The notes beneath the pieces are model-generated. The model was not told the origin of the DNA, did not search any database, and saw only the letters and a program-made list of their open reading frames with translations. Of a DNA stretch of 15,853 nucleotides, positions 6,294-13,815 are shown in pieces (position 1 is the stretch's first letter; the number at the start of each line of letters is the position of its first letter). The position numbers and the translations under genes are program-made. The DNA is from GCA-2688105 sp964499445 (GTDB lineage Bacteria > Chloroflexota > Dehalococcoidia > Dehalococcoidales > GCA-2688105): the NCBI GenBank assembly GCA_964499445.1, contig CAZCLE010000024.1, positions 1-15,853 of the forward strand. Direction: 5' to 3'.

Positions 6294-6863
6294 GTGAAGG
6301 CAATAGGTATTGTGGGCAGTCCGAGGAAGAACGGAAATACCGAAATCCTGACCAGCCATACCCTGAAGGCTATAGCCGAGGAGGGATTGGACACGGAGCT
6401 TATAAGGCTGGCTGGTTTAGACATCAAGCCGTGCAATGCCTGTATGGTCTGCAAAGATGAAGAACGTTGTCCTATTGAGGATGACCTATTGCCGATATAT
6501 ACCAAGATGAAAGAGGCTGATGCCATAATATTGGCCTCACCAGTGTATTTTGGTTCGGCGACAGGTTTATTAAAGGCTCTCATGGAGAGGGCTGGGTATA
6601 TTGCATATTGGAATGGCAGGGCGTTTAAGGGGAAGGTAGGTGGTCCCCTGGTTGTGGCGCGTCGGGCTGGTCAAAATTTTACCCTAGCTCAGCTGACTTT
6701 TTGGTTTCATATCCTGGGGTTTTTTATGCCCGGTTCAACATATTGGAATATTGCCTTTGGCGGCCGGGAAAAGGGCGATGTAGAGCAAGACGAGGAAGGG
6801 CTTAAAACAGCCTGGAACTTCGGTAAGAATATTGCCTTTCTGGTTAAAAAGCTGAAGACCTAG
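6294..6863 (+). CDS. Iron-sulfur flavoprotein (Isf-type), NADPH-dependent FMN reductase fold
   Basis: A 189-residue flavodoxin-like protein. The FMN phosphate loop is GSPRKNGNTE (8-17), and SPVYFGS near residue 82 is the second flavin-contacting loop. Four cysteines, C47, C50, C53 and C59 (CNACMVCKDEERC), make the compact motif known to hold a 4Fe-4S cluster in archaeal and anaerobic-bacterial iron-sulfur flavoproteins. The protein would pass electrons between ferredoxin-like carriers and flavin, possibly in oxygen or peroxide detoxification; its partner is not identified. A GTG start with a near-perfect ribosome-binding site is used. It follows gltX by 29 bases on the same strand and is probably co-transcribed. 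The Isf motif suggests an anaerobic lifestyle. NADPH use is a family guess only. Confidence 0.87.
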   Translation: MKAIGIVGSPRKNGNTEILTSHTLKAIAEEGLDTELIRLAGLDIKPCNACMVCKDEERCPIEDDLLPIYTKMKEADAIILASPVYFGSATGLLKALMERAGYIAYWNGRAFKGKVGGPLVVARRAGQNFTLAQLTFWFHILGFFMPGSTYWNIAFGGREKGDVEQDEEGLKTAWNFGKNIAFLVKKLKT

Positions 6864-6915
6864 CCCTACCAACCAGAATGCCTATCTTGCTGATAAAATC
6901 GGAAAGGGGGCATCA

Positions 6916-7104
6916 ATGCCCATAAGAAAGCAGGGAAGAGAAAGCCAGTTTCAAATCTTTGGCTGGGTGCTTTTCTTGGCGTGTAGCATCCTTTTCATTG
7001 TTGATAGTATAGCTGCTGGGAGTCCTTGGGGACTAGTCGGCAGTGTTTTTTTCCTTCTGGGCTGTGTCATTTTTCTCATTCCCTTCACCTGGAAAAGGCG
7101 ATAG
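6916..7104 (+). CDS. Small two-helix membrane protein, unknown function
   Basis: A 62-residue protein with a short basic N-terminus, two hydrophobic segments (about 14-33 and 38-57) joined by a short Gly/Pro turn (AAGSPWG), and a KRR tail. The charge pattern suggests both ends lie in the cytoplasm. GGAAAGGGGG at 6901-6910 stands 5 bases before the ATG, which supports it as a real gene despite its size. It is 52 bases after the flavoprotein and is the last gene of the plus-strand run from gltX. I do not recognise a family. Confidence 0.6.
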   Translation: MPIRKQGRESQFQIFGWVLFLACSILFIVDSIAAGSPWGLVGSVFFLLGCVIFLIPFTWKRR

Positions 7105-7223
7105 ACTGAGGCCTACATCTTGCTGCCGGGTATAAACATAATACAGGAGTGTTCACTAGCTCTCACCAGTCCGTCATTTAAGTGGCTGAGCTTAACCTGG
7201 CAAGGGATAGATGAGGTTTTTTG

Positions 7224-7303
7224 ACCTCACCCCCTTTATCCCCCTCTCCTTCGAAGGAGAGGGGGAAGGAATTTAAAAAGAGGGGCTAACGCCCCTCTTA
7301 AAC
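7224..7303 (+). repeat. Double-hairpin repeat, copy C
   Basis: The best-preserved copy. It starts ACCTCACCCCCTTTATC. Hairpin 1 is a perfect 26-base palindrome, 7240-7265, with 13-base arms (CCCCCTCTCCTTC and its complement) and no spacer. Hairpin 2 pairs AAGAGGGGC (7278-7286) with GCCCCTCTT (7291-7299) around TAAC. It lies between two converging operons. Confidence 0.85.
7273..7299 (-). terminator. Intrinsic terminator of polA-mutM, formed by repeat copy C
   Basis: On the minus strand, 30 bases past the mutM stop, a 9-base GC-rich stem (AAGAGGGGC, loop GTTA, GCCCCTCTT) runs directly into a T-run before AAATT. This is a good Rho-independent terminator. On the plus strand the stem lacks a comparable U-tract. 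Confidence 0.65.
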
Positions 7304-7328
7304 ACCCAAAGCATCCGCATCCTTGTCT

Positions 7329-8150
7329 TTACTTGGGTGCTGGCTGGCATTTGGGGCAGAAGTAGCTACCGCGGTTTCGGATGGGGATGCGCTCAATAGG
7401 GGTGCCGCAGGCGGGGCAGGGCTTACCGCCGCGGTGGGCAATCTGGAAGTGGTGATGGGCGAAACCTGTCTCTCCACTGGGACGGTAGTAGGTGTCAGTG
7501 CTGGCACCCATGTTCTTGATACCATTTCTCAGCACTTGCTGAACGGCGCGGTGAAGTCGCCCCACCTCGTCCGGGGAGAGGTTCCCTCCTGACCTTAATG
7601 GGTGGATTCCGGCGGCAAACAGGGCTTCGTCGGCATACATATTACCGATGCCAGCGATGAAGGTCTGGTCGAAGAGGAGGGCTTTTATTGGCGCCCTGCG
7701 TTTACTTAAGCGTGTTAACAGGATTTGAGGGGTAAATTCGGCTTCCAGAGGTTCCGGACCGAGCTTACCAATAATGGTATTCTCATCTTCTACCAGCCAC
7801 ATCGCCCCCAGCTTGCGCGGGTCGCGAAAGTGAATTGCGGTTTCTCCGTTCAAATGGAGGATGGCACGGATAAATCTATCAGGTTCCGCTGAGGCCGGTT
7901 TTAATAGTAGTGAGCCGGTCATTTTGAGATGGATAATCAATACCTCGTGGCTGGTTAGGCTGAGGATGAGATATTTGCCGCGCCGAGCTACTCTGGTGAG
8001 CCTTTGCCCGATGAGGCGGGAGCAGAATTCCCCAACCGAAGGCTGGCGCACTATCCCATCCCAGAATAGGGTGACGCCAGTAATTTGGTGTCCGACAATG
8101 TGGGGCAGTAGCTCGTTCTTTATCGTTTCTACTTCGGGGAGTTCAGGCAT
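7329..8150 (-). CDS. mutM: Formamidopyrimidine-DNA glycosylase
   Basis: Base-excision repair enzyme that removes 8-oxoguanine and formamidopyrimidines and nicks the strand by beta/delta elimination. The 273 residues fit the family. PELPEVE after the initiator Met gives the catalytic N-terminal proline and glutamate. K59 in RRGKYLIL matches the conserved lysine, HLKMTGS (74-80) is the next block, and the C-terminal zinc finger has C245, C248, C265 and C268, with R260 in RNRGSYFC as the DNA-binding arginine. AGGT stands about 9 bases before the ATG at 8150. The gene follows polA by 73 bases on the same strand. The polA-mutM pair also occurs in Bacillus, so polymerase and glycosylase probably form one repair operon. 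No defect is seen. Confidence 0.96.
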   Translation of the reverse strand: MPELPEVETIKNELLPHIVGHQITGVTLFWDGIVRQPSVGEFCSRLIGQRLTRVARRGKYLILSLTSHEVLIIHLKMTGSLLLKPASAEPDRFIRAILHLNGETAIHFRDPRKLGAMWLVEDENTIIGKLGPEPLEAEFTPQILLTRLSKRRAPIKALLFDQTFIAGIGNMYADEALFAAGIHPLRSGGNLSPDEVGRLHRAVQQVLRNGIKNMGASTDTYYRPSGETGFAHHHFQIAHRGGKPCPACGTPIERIPIRNRGSYFCPKCQPAPK

Positions 8151-8204
8151 TTTTGTTACCTAATGTTCTTTGGTGGGTGGGGCTTACCCTTTTTAAAATT
8201 ATTT

Positions 8205-8226
8205 ATCTACCTCACCCCCATCTTTA
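8205..8226 (+). repeat. Terminal fragment of the double-hairpin repeat (copy D)
   Basis: TATCTACCTCACCCCCATC directly after the polA stop matches the end motif of the family and is identical over 12 bases (TATCTACCTCAC) to the start of copy E. No hairpins follow; the sequence passes into the polA 3' end. It is either a remnant or a chance pyrimidine-rich match. Confidence 0.4.
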
Positions 8227-10953
8227 TTTCATCTCCCCCCAGTTGTTGCCGGTCTTGATGTCTACCTTTAACGGGACGCTAAGCTCTAAAGCCGAGGACA
8301 TTATTTCAGGCACCAGCTTGAGCATCTCTTCCCGTTCTTCCTCGGGCACCTCAAAGATAAGCTCATCGTGCACCTGAAGCAGGAGCTTGCTTTTCAGTCG
8401 GCGCTTATTCATCTCCCGGTACAGGTTAATCATAGCCACCTTTATGATGTCGGCAGATGTCCCCTGCACCGGCATATTTATTGCCATGCGCTCGGCAGCC
8501 TCCCTCACCTGTCGGTTGGAAGAGTTGATTTCAGGGATAGAACGTCTCCTGCCCAGTAGCGTTTGAACATAGCCGCTCTCTCTTGCCTGCTTTTTGGTGG
8601 ACTCAAGATATTGCTTTACACCGGGGTATTTTGCAAAGTATGAGGTAATGAACCTGGCCGCCTCTTCCCGTGATAGCTCCGTCGCCTGCTCCAAACCATA
8701 TTCGCTCATACCATAGATAACACCGAAATTAACCGTTTTCGCCAGGCGACGCATATCGGGGGTTACCGCCGAGGCATCAACACTGAAAAGCTGGATAGCG
8801 GTGGCAGTGTGAATATCCTCGTCCCGCCGGAAGGCGCCGAGCAGGCTTTTATCCTGAGACAGGTGGGCAAGGGCACGGAGGTCAATCTGGGAGTAGTCTC
8901 CTGACACCAGGCGAGAACCGGGCGGAGCAATAAAGGCATTTCTGAGCTTTTTCCCCAGCTCACCCCGCACCGGGATATTTTGCAGATTAGGCTCACTTGA
9001 GGAGAGCCGACCGGTAGCTGTCCTGGTCTGGTTGAAGCTGGTGTGCACCCTGCCGGTTTTGGAGTTTATCAAGCCGGGCAGGGTATCAATATAGGTTGAC
9101 TTGAGCTTGGCTAACTGGCGGTAGTCCAAGATAAATTCTATTATCGGGTGGGCGCCGCGGAGCTCCTCCAGTACTGCGGCGCCAGTAGAATAGCCACCCT
9201 TGGTTTTACGGGCTGGTGGTAGTCTTAGCTCCTGGAACAGGACAGAGCTTAGTTGCTGGGGCGAGTTTATATTGAAGCGGTGTCCCACACTGTTATATAC
9301 CTCAGCCTCCAGCTTGAGTAATTGCTCACCGAGGTGGTGTGCCATCTGCCTCAACAGTTCGGTGTCCAGGGCGACACCGTTTCTTTCCATGTGGATAAGA
9401 ACCGGCACCAGCGGCATTTCAACTTCAGAGAATAACTGCCATAGCCCCTGCTGGTGAAGCTCCGGGTCCAGCAATTGAGTTAGTTGTCCGGTGATGTCGG
9501 CGTCAGCGCAGGCGTAATCAGCCACTTGGTTTATGTCCACTTGAGACATAGGGATAGTCTTAGCTCCTGAGCCGATAAGAGCGGAGATAGGGGTCATTTC
9601 AATGCCCAGCTTATTGAAGGCGAGGGCTTTCAAGCCCAGGCTTCCCTCACCGAGCAGGTAGGCGGCGAGCATGGTGTCAAAGGTCAGGTTATTGACAGTT
9701 ACTCCATACTCCGCCAGCACCGTCATATCATACTTACCGTTGTGAGCCAGCTTGGCTAGATTGGCGTCTTCCAGAAGAGGTTTAAGTCGGTCAATGACCG
9801 GCTCTAGTGGCAGTTGCTCCACCTGCCCCAGGACAACATGACCGACCGGGATATAGTAAGCCTCGCCGGGGGCTGGCGATAGAGATATACCTACCAGTTG
9901 GGCGGACATAGCATCCAGGCTCGTTGTTTCTGTGTCAAAGGCAAAGGACCTGGCGGCTGACAGACGACTCAGGAGCTCATCAAGGGCTGAGGTGGTATTT
10001 ACGATATGGTAGTCTCGCCGGGGCGGCGGCTCAGTTTTGACCTGAGTGGTGGTTTTGGGGACGGCTTCTTCAACCTCAGGCAATTTAGATGGCAGGCTAA
10101 AAAACTCGAGTTCGCGGAAAAGCTCTATTACCCTCTGTCGGTCATACTGGCTAAACTGGCAGTCATCAAGGTTGAGGGTAACCGGTGTTTGGGTAACGAT
10201 AGTAGCCAGCTCCTTACTCTGGCGGGCGATGGCTTCGTTTTGCTTTAGTAGTGCCTGGAGTCTGGGTGGGGTCACCTCGTTTATATGGGCATAGATTTCT
10301 TCTATGGTGCCAAACTGCTGGAGGAGCTTGGCGGCGGTTTTGCCACCAATGCCGGAGACACCGGGGATGTTATCCGAGGGGTCGCCCACCAGTCCCTTGA
10401 GGTCGGTAATCTGCCCGGGCTTGACGCCGTATTTCTGGCTTACGGCGGCTTCATTATAGAGGGTGGTATCGCTAAAGCTCTTTCTGGGCTTGGGGTAAAG
10501 CACCTTTACCCTGGGTGACACCAGTTGCATGGTATCGGCATCACCGGTAATAATGATGGTATCAATGCCCCCCTGGCTAGCCTGGCGGCTGAGGGTGCCT
10601 AGAATATCGTCAGCCTCGTAGCCGTCAAGTTCAAAGATAGGGATAGGAAAGGCTTCTACCAGCTGCCTTACCCGACCCAGTTGACCTATCAGTTCGTCGG
10701 GGGTTGGCGGTCGGTGCGCCTTATACCGGTCAAAGAGCTGGTGCCTGAAGGTGGGGGCTTTGGTGTCAAAGGCAATGGCATAGTGGGTAGGTTTTATGTC
10801 ACTTATTACCTTCAGCAGCATCAGAGCAAAGCCATAGACGGCGCTTACCATCTCACCGGTCTTACTTACCGTTAGCGGTTTGCCCTCAAAGGCGTGGAAG
10901 GCACGATGGACTATAGCATTACCGTCAAACAGAACCAGTAGCGGCTTTTTCAT
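8224..10953 (-). CDS. polA: DNA polymerase I with 5' nuclease and proofreading domains
   Basis: A 909-residue family A polymerase for Okazaki-fragment maturation and repair synthesis. The 5' nuclease domain (about 1-290) has VLFDGNA (7-13), GYEADD (111-116) and the DNA-binding helix region IPGVSGIGGKTAAKLL (196-211). The 3'-5' exonuclease domain keeps its catalytic residues: D340 and E342 (DTET), D409 (HNGKYD) and Y480/D484 (YACAD), so proofreading should be active, unlike Taq. The polymerase domain shows motif A D686 (SGDYSQIDLR), motif B K739-Y747 (KTVNFGVIY) and motif C H862-D863-E864 (QVHDEL). F743 sits at the sugar-selecting position, as in most Pol I enzymes. No Shine-Dalgarno sequence precedes the ATG, and a -10 box abuts it. 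mutM follows. Confidence 0.98.
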   Translation of the reverse strand: MKKPLLVLFDGNAIVHRAFHAFEGKPLTVSKTGEMVSAVYGFALMLLKVISDIKPTHYAIAFDTKAPTFRHQLFDRYKAHRPPTPDELIGQLGRVRQLVEAFPIPIFELDGYEADDILGTLSRQASQGGIDTIIITGDADTMQLVSPRVKVLYPKPRKSFSDTTLYNEAAVSQKYGVKPGQITDLKGLVGDPSDNIPGVSGIGGKTAAKLLQQFGTIEEIYAHINEVTPPRLQALLKQNEAIARQSKELATIVTQTPVTLNLDDCQFSQYDRQRVIELFRELEFFSLPSKLPEVEEAVPKTTTQVKTEPPPRRDYHIVNTTSALDELLSRLSAARSFAFDTETTSLDAMSAQLVGISLSPAPGEAYYIPVGHVVLGQVEQLPLEPVIDRLKPLLEDANLAKLAHNGKYDMTVLAEYGVTVNNLTFDTMLAAYLLGEGSLGLKALAFNKLGIEMTPISALIGSGAKTIPMSQVDINQVADYACADADITGQLTQLLDPELHQQGLWQLFSEVEMPLVPVLIHMERNGVALDTELLRQMAHHLGEQLLKLEAEVYNSVGHRFNINSPQQLSSVLFQELRLPPARKTKGGYSTGAAVLEELRGAHPIIEFILDYRQLAKLKSTYIDTLPGLINSKTGRVHTSFNQTRTATGRLSSSEPNLQNIPVRGELGKKLRNAFIAPPGSRLVSGDYSQIDLRALAHLSQDKSLLGAFRRDEDIHTATAIQLFSVDASAVTPDMRRLAKTVNFGVIYGMSEYGLEQATELSREEAARFITSYFAKYPGVKQYLESTKKQARESGYVQTLLGRRRSIPEINSSNRQVREAAERMAINMPVQGTSADIIKVAMINLYREMNKRRLKSKLLLQVHDELIFEVPEEEREEMLKLVPEIMSSALELSVPLKVDIKTGNNWGEMK

Positions 10954-10959
10954 AAGCTA

Positions 10960-10968
10960 ATTATAGCA
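10960..10968 (-). promoter_or_regulatory. Extended -10 promoter giving a probably leaderless polA mRNA
   Basis: On the minus strand the sequence reads TGCTATAAT, then six bases (TAGCTT), then the polA ATG. TGnTATAAT is a perfect extended -10 box. With the usual six-base discriminator, transcription would start at the A of the ATG. No -35 consensus is found 17 bases upstream and no ribosome-binding site is present. Confidence 0.65.
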
Positions 10969-11029
10969 GAGTGGGTAGGATTTAGGTTAGCGAAGTAAGT
11001 TAGTTGACGGTTGCCATTATGGTGGGGGG

Positions 11030-12115
11030 TTACTGAGTTTCCTCTGCTTTTAGGTTGCTGCGCACATATTTATAGATTTCCACGATGGTGGCGGTCAAGG
11101 GGGCAGCTAGTAGTATACCCCAAAAGCCGGCAACATAGGCTCCCACCACAAGTACGACCATAAGGATGGCGGGGTGTATCCGCAGGTAACCGCCCTGGAT
11201 TCTGGGGACAAGTAGATTATTTTCTAACAGTTGGACTAGGAAAAAGAGAAGAGCAACCCAAATTGCTTTCCCCGGGGCTACAGCCAAGGTAACTATCACC
11301 GCAGTGGCACCACCAATCCAGGGTCCTAATATCGGGATGAGCTCGGTTACTCCGGCAAAAGCAGCCAGCGCTGGGGCAAATGGTATCTTTAAGATAAGTA
11401 GTCCAATAAAACATAAGTAAGCCACCACCAGTCCGAGCACTATCTGGGCGCGGATATATCGTCCCAGTACCCTTTCAATAATGGAGATAATATTTTTAGT
11501 GTGCTCAACTACTTGGGGCGAAAGAGACGAATAAAACCCTGTTTTTAATCTTTCCGAATCCTTCAAGATGTAGAAAAGAAAAATGGGTAAGGCAGCGAAA
11601 CCGAACATCAGGCTAAAGGTAGTTGGTATAAACGAAATGCCCCTGGCGAAGATATCTCGTATAGCATTACCCAGAGCGGCTCCGGCATCCAGGATAAGTT
11701 TATCTACCTGCTGTTGCATTTCTAGGGGGAACTGTTGCCGAAAAACTTCAGCCCACTCCTGTAATGTGGCTAAACTCGCCGAGATATACTGAGGTGCATT
11801 TTGTAGCAGAACCAGAAAGGCATTAACCACTGCGGTAACGATAAAGAATGAGAAAAAGGCGACCAGCCCCAAAATTACGATAAAGATTAGTATTATTAAG
11901 GAGACTCGTTTGGTTTGTCGCCACCTGCCCTGGCGAGGCAGCCTTTCCTCAGCCCACGAAATAACTGGTAGTAAGAGGTAGGCAAGCACCAAGCCAATAA
12001 TAAAGGGGAATATGGCACTTCTCAGAGCGTAGAGAAGCCAAAAGACTATGATTATGCCTATGATGAGGAGTATTAGGCGCCAATGTCTTCTGGCTACACT
12101 CCTGGCTGTATACAA
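11030..12115 (-). CDS. AI-2E family (PerM/YtvI-like) membrane permease
   Basis: A 361-residue polytopic membrane protein of the AI-2E transporter family, whose members export the AI-2 signal, other small molecules or Na+/H+. Two hydrophobic segments lie near the N-terminus (about 13-32 and 34-55), another at about 72-98, a long amphipathic extracytoplasmic-type region follows to about residue 150, and a cluster of helices fills 155-350. TELIPILGPWIGG, about residues 251-263, is the family hallmark region. The start is TTG at 12115, preceded by GAGG about 7 bases upstream; no ATG, GTG or TTG lies further upstream in frame. It lies 86 bases after the YtxH-like gene on the same strand and may share its transcript. 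polA follows 76 bases later but has its own promoter. The substrate is unknown. Confidence 0.88.
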   Translation of the reverse strand: MYTARSVARRHWRLILLIIGIIIVFWLLYALRSAIFPFIIGLVLAYLLLPVISWAEERLPRQGRWRQTKRVSLIILIFIVILGLVAFFSFFIVTAVVNAFLVLLQNAPQYISASLATLQEWAEVFRQQFPLEMQQQVDKLILDAGAALGNAIRDIFARGISFIPTTFSLMFGFAALPIFLFYILKDSERLKTGFYSSLSPQVVEHTKNIISIIERVLGRYIRAQIVLGLVVAYLCFIGLLILKIPFAPALAAFAGVTELIPILGPWIGGATAVIVTLAVAPGKAIWVALLFFLVQLLENNLLVPRIQGGYLRIHPAILMVVLVVGAYVAGFWGILLAAPLTATIVEIYKYVRSNLKAEETQ

Positions 12116-12201
12116 GTTAAACCTCGCTCGTCCCTTTAGCCTCCGTTTTAAGGCTATCCAGATGAGCCTGATTTCTGAATTTACTATTTATGGTCAGGGA
12201 C

Positions 12202-12447
12202 TTATTTTGTTTGTTCCTTTACTTCCTCAAACTTTGCTTCCGCCCTCTTCCTCGCCTCGGCAGCAGCCTCCTTTGCCTTTTCGGTAACTTCGGTTGCTTT
12301 CTCCTTCGCCTTTTCCGCCTTCTCTTTTAACAGCTCCCTCGTTTCCTTTCCTGGTTGTGGGGCATAAAGAAACCCAATAGCCAGACCAATGGCTGCTCCC
12401 ACGATAAATCCGATGGCGAAGCCAGTCCCGGTATCTTTGTCAGACAT
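12202..12447 (-). CDS. YtxH-like protein (Gly-zipper membrane segment plus Lys/Glu/Ala helix)
   Basis: An 81-residue protein. Residues 7-27 (GTGFAIGFIVGAAIGLAIGF) form a single membrane segment rich in small residues spaced like a glycine zipper. YAPQPGKETRELL follows, which is the signature stretch of YtxH-domain proteins, then a charged Lys/Glu/Ala helix to the end. The family is linked to the cell envelope and stress in Bacillus; its function is not settled. ATG 12447 is chosen over an upstream in-frame start because AAAGGAGG (12453-12460) lies 5 bases before it. It overlaps the preceding YtxG-like gene by 8 bases, so the two are coupled. The low-complexity tail makes distant matches unreliable. 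Confidence 0.8.
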   Translation of the reverse strand: MSDKDTGTGFAIGFIVGAAIGLAIGFLYAPQPGKETRELLKEKAEKAKEKATEVTEKAKEAAAEARKRAEAKFEEVKEQTK

Positions 12448-12727
12448 CTTTGCCTCCTTTCTGTTTCTTGAAAAATTTACCGATGGTGTCCATCCCTTGA
12501 CGTACACCTTGGACCACAGATGCTATCTGAACAACAGGTTTGACCACTTCTTCTCCCACAATGGAGGAAATCCTCTGTATGGTCGTTGAAGTAGCTTTTA
12601 TTGAATCTAGTATAGACCTCGTCCGGCGATAGAGCAAGAATACTAGCACGGCGAGGAAGATGAGCACCCCAGTTGCCACCAACCCAAAGATACAAATAAT
12701 CAAATCCCGGAACCAATCGATGCTCAT
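12440..12727 (-). CDS. YtxG/DUF948-like membrane-anchored protein
   Basis: A 95-residue protein with one N-terminal membrane helix (about 7-32), a basic YRRTR stop-transfer patch and a helical cytoplasmic tail containing the regularly spaced hydrophobics typical of DUF948 proteins (STTIQRISSIVGEEVVKPV, then VVQGVRQGMDTI). It ends in a basic segment (KFFKKQKGGK). In Bacillus the equivalent ytxG and ytxH genes are adjacent, as here, and are stress-linked. GGAGGT (12737-12742) lies 9 bases before the ATG. Its 3' end overlaps the YtxH-like gene by 8 bases. The family assignment is from sequence pattern and gene order; the biochemical role is unknown. Confidence 0.78.
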   Translation of the reverse strand: MSIDWFRDLIICIFGLVATGVLIFLAVLVFLLYRRTRSILDSIKATSTTIQRISSIVGEEVVKPVVQIASVVQGVRQGMDTIGKFFKKQKGGKDV

Positions 12728-12766
12728 TAGCTAGCACCTCCATTTCTAAAACTGATTTATACTTAT

Positions 12767-12794
12767 ATTGTATCACCTATTGCGCCTATGTAAA
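12767..12794 (-). promoter_or_regulatory. Promoter of the YtxG/YtxH-like operon
   Basis: On the minus strand TTTACA (12794-12789) is followed after 16 bases by TACAAT (12772-12767), with a TG extension making TGATACAAT. Transcription would start near 12760, leaving a leader of about 33 bases with a strong ribosome-binding site. This resembles a housekeeping sigma promoter rather than a stress-sigma one. Confidence 0.6.
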
Positions 12795-12813
12795 GAGTAG
12801 AGCCGGTCGGTGA

Positions 12814-13446
12814 TTAAAAATCGCTGAGCGGCGCTTTCTGAATTGGTTTTAAATAAGAGGTATCATTATGTTTAACGAGTATGAAGCGCCCGTCCTCATA
12901 ATTAAAGGTCGTAATTCCACATGTATCTTGCCTTATGTTCCAGAAATGGGAATTATCCAGCCCCAGTAGAGCGCATATTAAAACCTTATTCACCACCCGA
13001 TGAGATACTAGGGCTACCGTGCCCTCATATCTGGCGGCTACATTTGTCACTACGTCTAAGGCTCTTTTCCTGACATCATCCAGGCTTTCACCAGCCGGTA
13101 TTTTTACCTGGTCGGGACTATTAATCCATCTGGCGTAAAGCTCTTTATATTTATCCTTTACCTCTTGGTGAGGCTGGCCTTGCCATTCACCGTAGTTAAA
13201 ATCCATGAGTCCGGGAGCAATTTCTACGCCAAGTTTATGATTGTCAGCAATCATTTCGGCTGTCTTTAAGGCGCGCCGCAGTGGACTGGAGTAGATTGCT
13301 TCAAGCTTCAGATGACTTAAATATTCAGCCAGAAGTTCGGCTTGTTTTATTCCGGTTTCATTCAGTTCAATATCAATTCTGCCTCTAAATACCTCTTTAA
13401 CGTTCCATTCCGTTTCCCCGTGTCTTACCAGGATAATTTCAGTCAT
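12814..13446 (-). CDS. Histidine phosphatase family protein (phosphoglycerate mutase-like)
   Basis: A 210-residue member of the branch-1 histidine phosphatases, which hydrolyse or transfer phosphate through a phosphohistidine. The catalytic loop is RHGETEWN (8-15) with nucleophile H9. SSPLRRALKTAE (53-64) holds the second phosphate-binding arginine. LMDFNYGEWQG (80-90) has D82 at the position usually occupied by the acid Glu. SH at 148-149 supplies the second histidine, though SHR replaces the usual SHG. The family includes PhoE-like phosphatases, cobalamin-pathway CobC and fructose-bisphosphatases, and the sequence does not say which applies. No cobalamin gene is nearby. The ATG overlaps the preceding DUF4342 stop by four bases. 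The last residues sit 87 bases before the YtxG start on the same strand, but that operon has its own promoter. Confidence 0.9.
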   Translation of the reverse strand: MTEIILVRHGETEWNVKEVFRGRIDIELNETGIKQAELLAEYLSHLKLEAIYSSPLRRALKTAEMIADNHKLGVEIAPGLMDFNYGEWQGQPHQEVKDKYKELYARWINSPDQVKIPAGESLDDVRKRALDVVTNVAARYEGTVALVSHRVVNKVLICALLGLDNSHFWNIRQDTCGITTFNYEDGRFILVKHNDTSYLKPIQKAPLSDF

Positions 13447-13694
13447 TCTTCCGTCTTCTCGACTTCAATAGTGCAGTCGGTTACCAGGGCGGCAAAAGCC
13501 CCCAGGGCAGCCAGAACCGGAGCGGCCAGAATGGTCACTGCCGCCGCTGGGGCACCTATTGACAGGGGAATCTCTAATATGGTTTTCTCTTTGTATATCA
13601 CCCGCACCTTCCTGACATTACCTTCATGGATAAGTTGCTTGACTTTCTCCACCAACTGGCTTCCCGATATGGTAAACTTTTCGCTTTTGGTCAT
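13443..13694 (-). CDS. DUF4342-type protein
   Basis: An 83-residue protein with the layout of DUF4342: an N-terminal FTISGSQLVEKVKQLIHEGNVRKV segment, a beta-type stretch (KTILEIPLSIG), a hydrophobic Ala-rich membrane segment (about 46-70) and a short acidic tail. The function is unknown. The N-terminal helix resembles part of a UBA-like fold described for related proteins, which is only a suggestion. GGAGGT lies 7 bases before the ATG. The stop overlaps the histidine phosphatase ATG as ATGA, so the two are coupled. The leader is about 59 bases from the predicted start point. Confidence 0.8.
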   Translation of the reverse strand: MTKSEKFTISGSQLVEKVKQLIHEGNVRKVRVIYKEKTILEIPLSIGAPAAAVTILAAPVLAALGAFAALVTDCTIEVEKTEE

Positions 13695-13759
13695 TTCTCA
13701 CCTCCTTTTTATGTCTTTGGCTATTATGGATGGTTTCATTCTTTATCTTGTTTGGCTGT

Positions 13760-13788
13760 ATTATACGGCTATGCAATGTCAACAGCAA
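13760..13788 (-). promoter_or_regulatory. Promoter of the DUF4342/histidine phosphatase operon
   Basis: On the minus strand a perfect TATAAT (13765-13760) has TTGCTG 17 bases upstream (13788-13783). A perfect TTGACA also occurs (13782-13777), but only 11 bases from the -10 box, too close for normal sigma contact. Transcription would start near 13753, diverging from argF. Confidence 0.6.
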
Positions 13789-13815
13789 TAGCACCTTAAT
13801 GAATGGCTTCCTCTA

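Larger units (their letters stand above)
7105..7328. other. Convergent intergenic region
   Basis: About 220 bases between the ends of a plus-strand and a minus-strand operon. The left 100 bases hold nothing I can identify. The right part holds an inverted pair (TGAGGT 7212-7217, ACCTCA 7224-7229) that runs straight into repeat copy C and its minus-strand terminator. Confidence 0.6.

Noticed and set aside
7212..7229. TGAGGT-TTTTTG-ACCTCA as a separate intrinsic terminator
   Set aside because: Only a six-base stem and no T-run after it on either strand; it is better seen as part of the repeat border.
7323..7592. Plus-strand open frame of 89 codons antisense to mutM
   Set aside because: It lies opposite the conserved zinc-finger end of mutM, has no homology-like features, and is explained by GC-rich antisense bias.
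12448..12507. Longer start for the YtxH-like protein
   Set aside because: It would overlap the YtxG-like coding region deeply, and ATG 12447 has a near-perfect ribosome-binding site.
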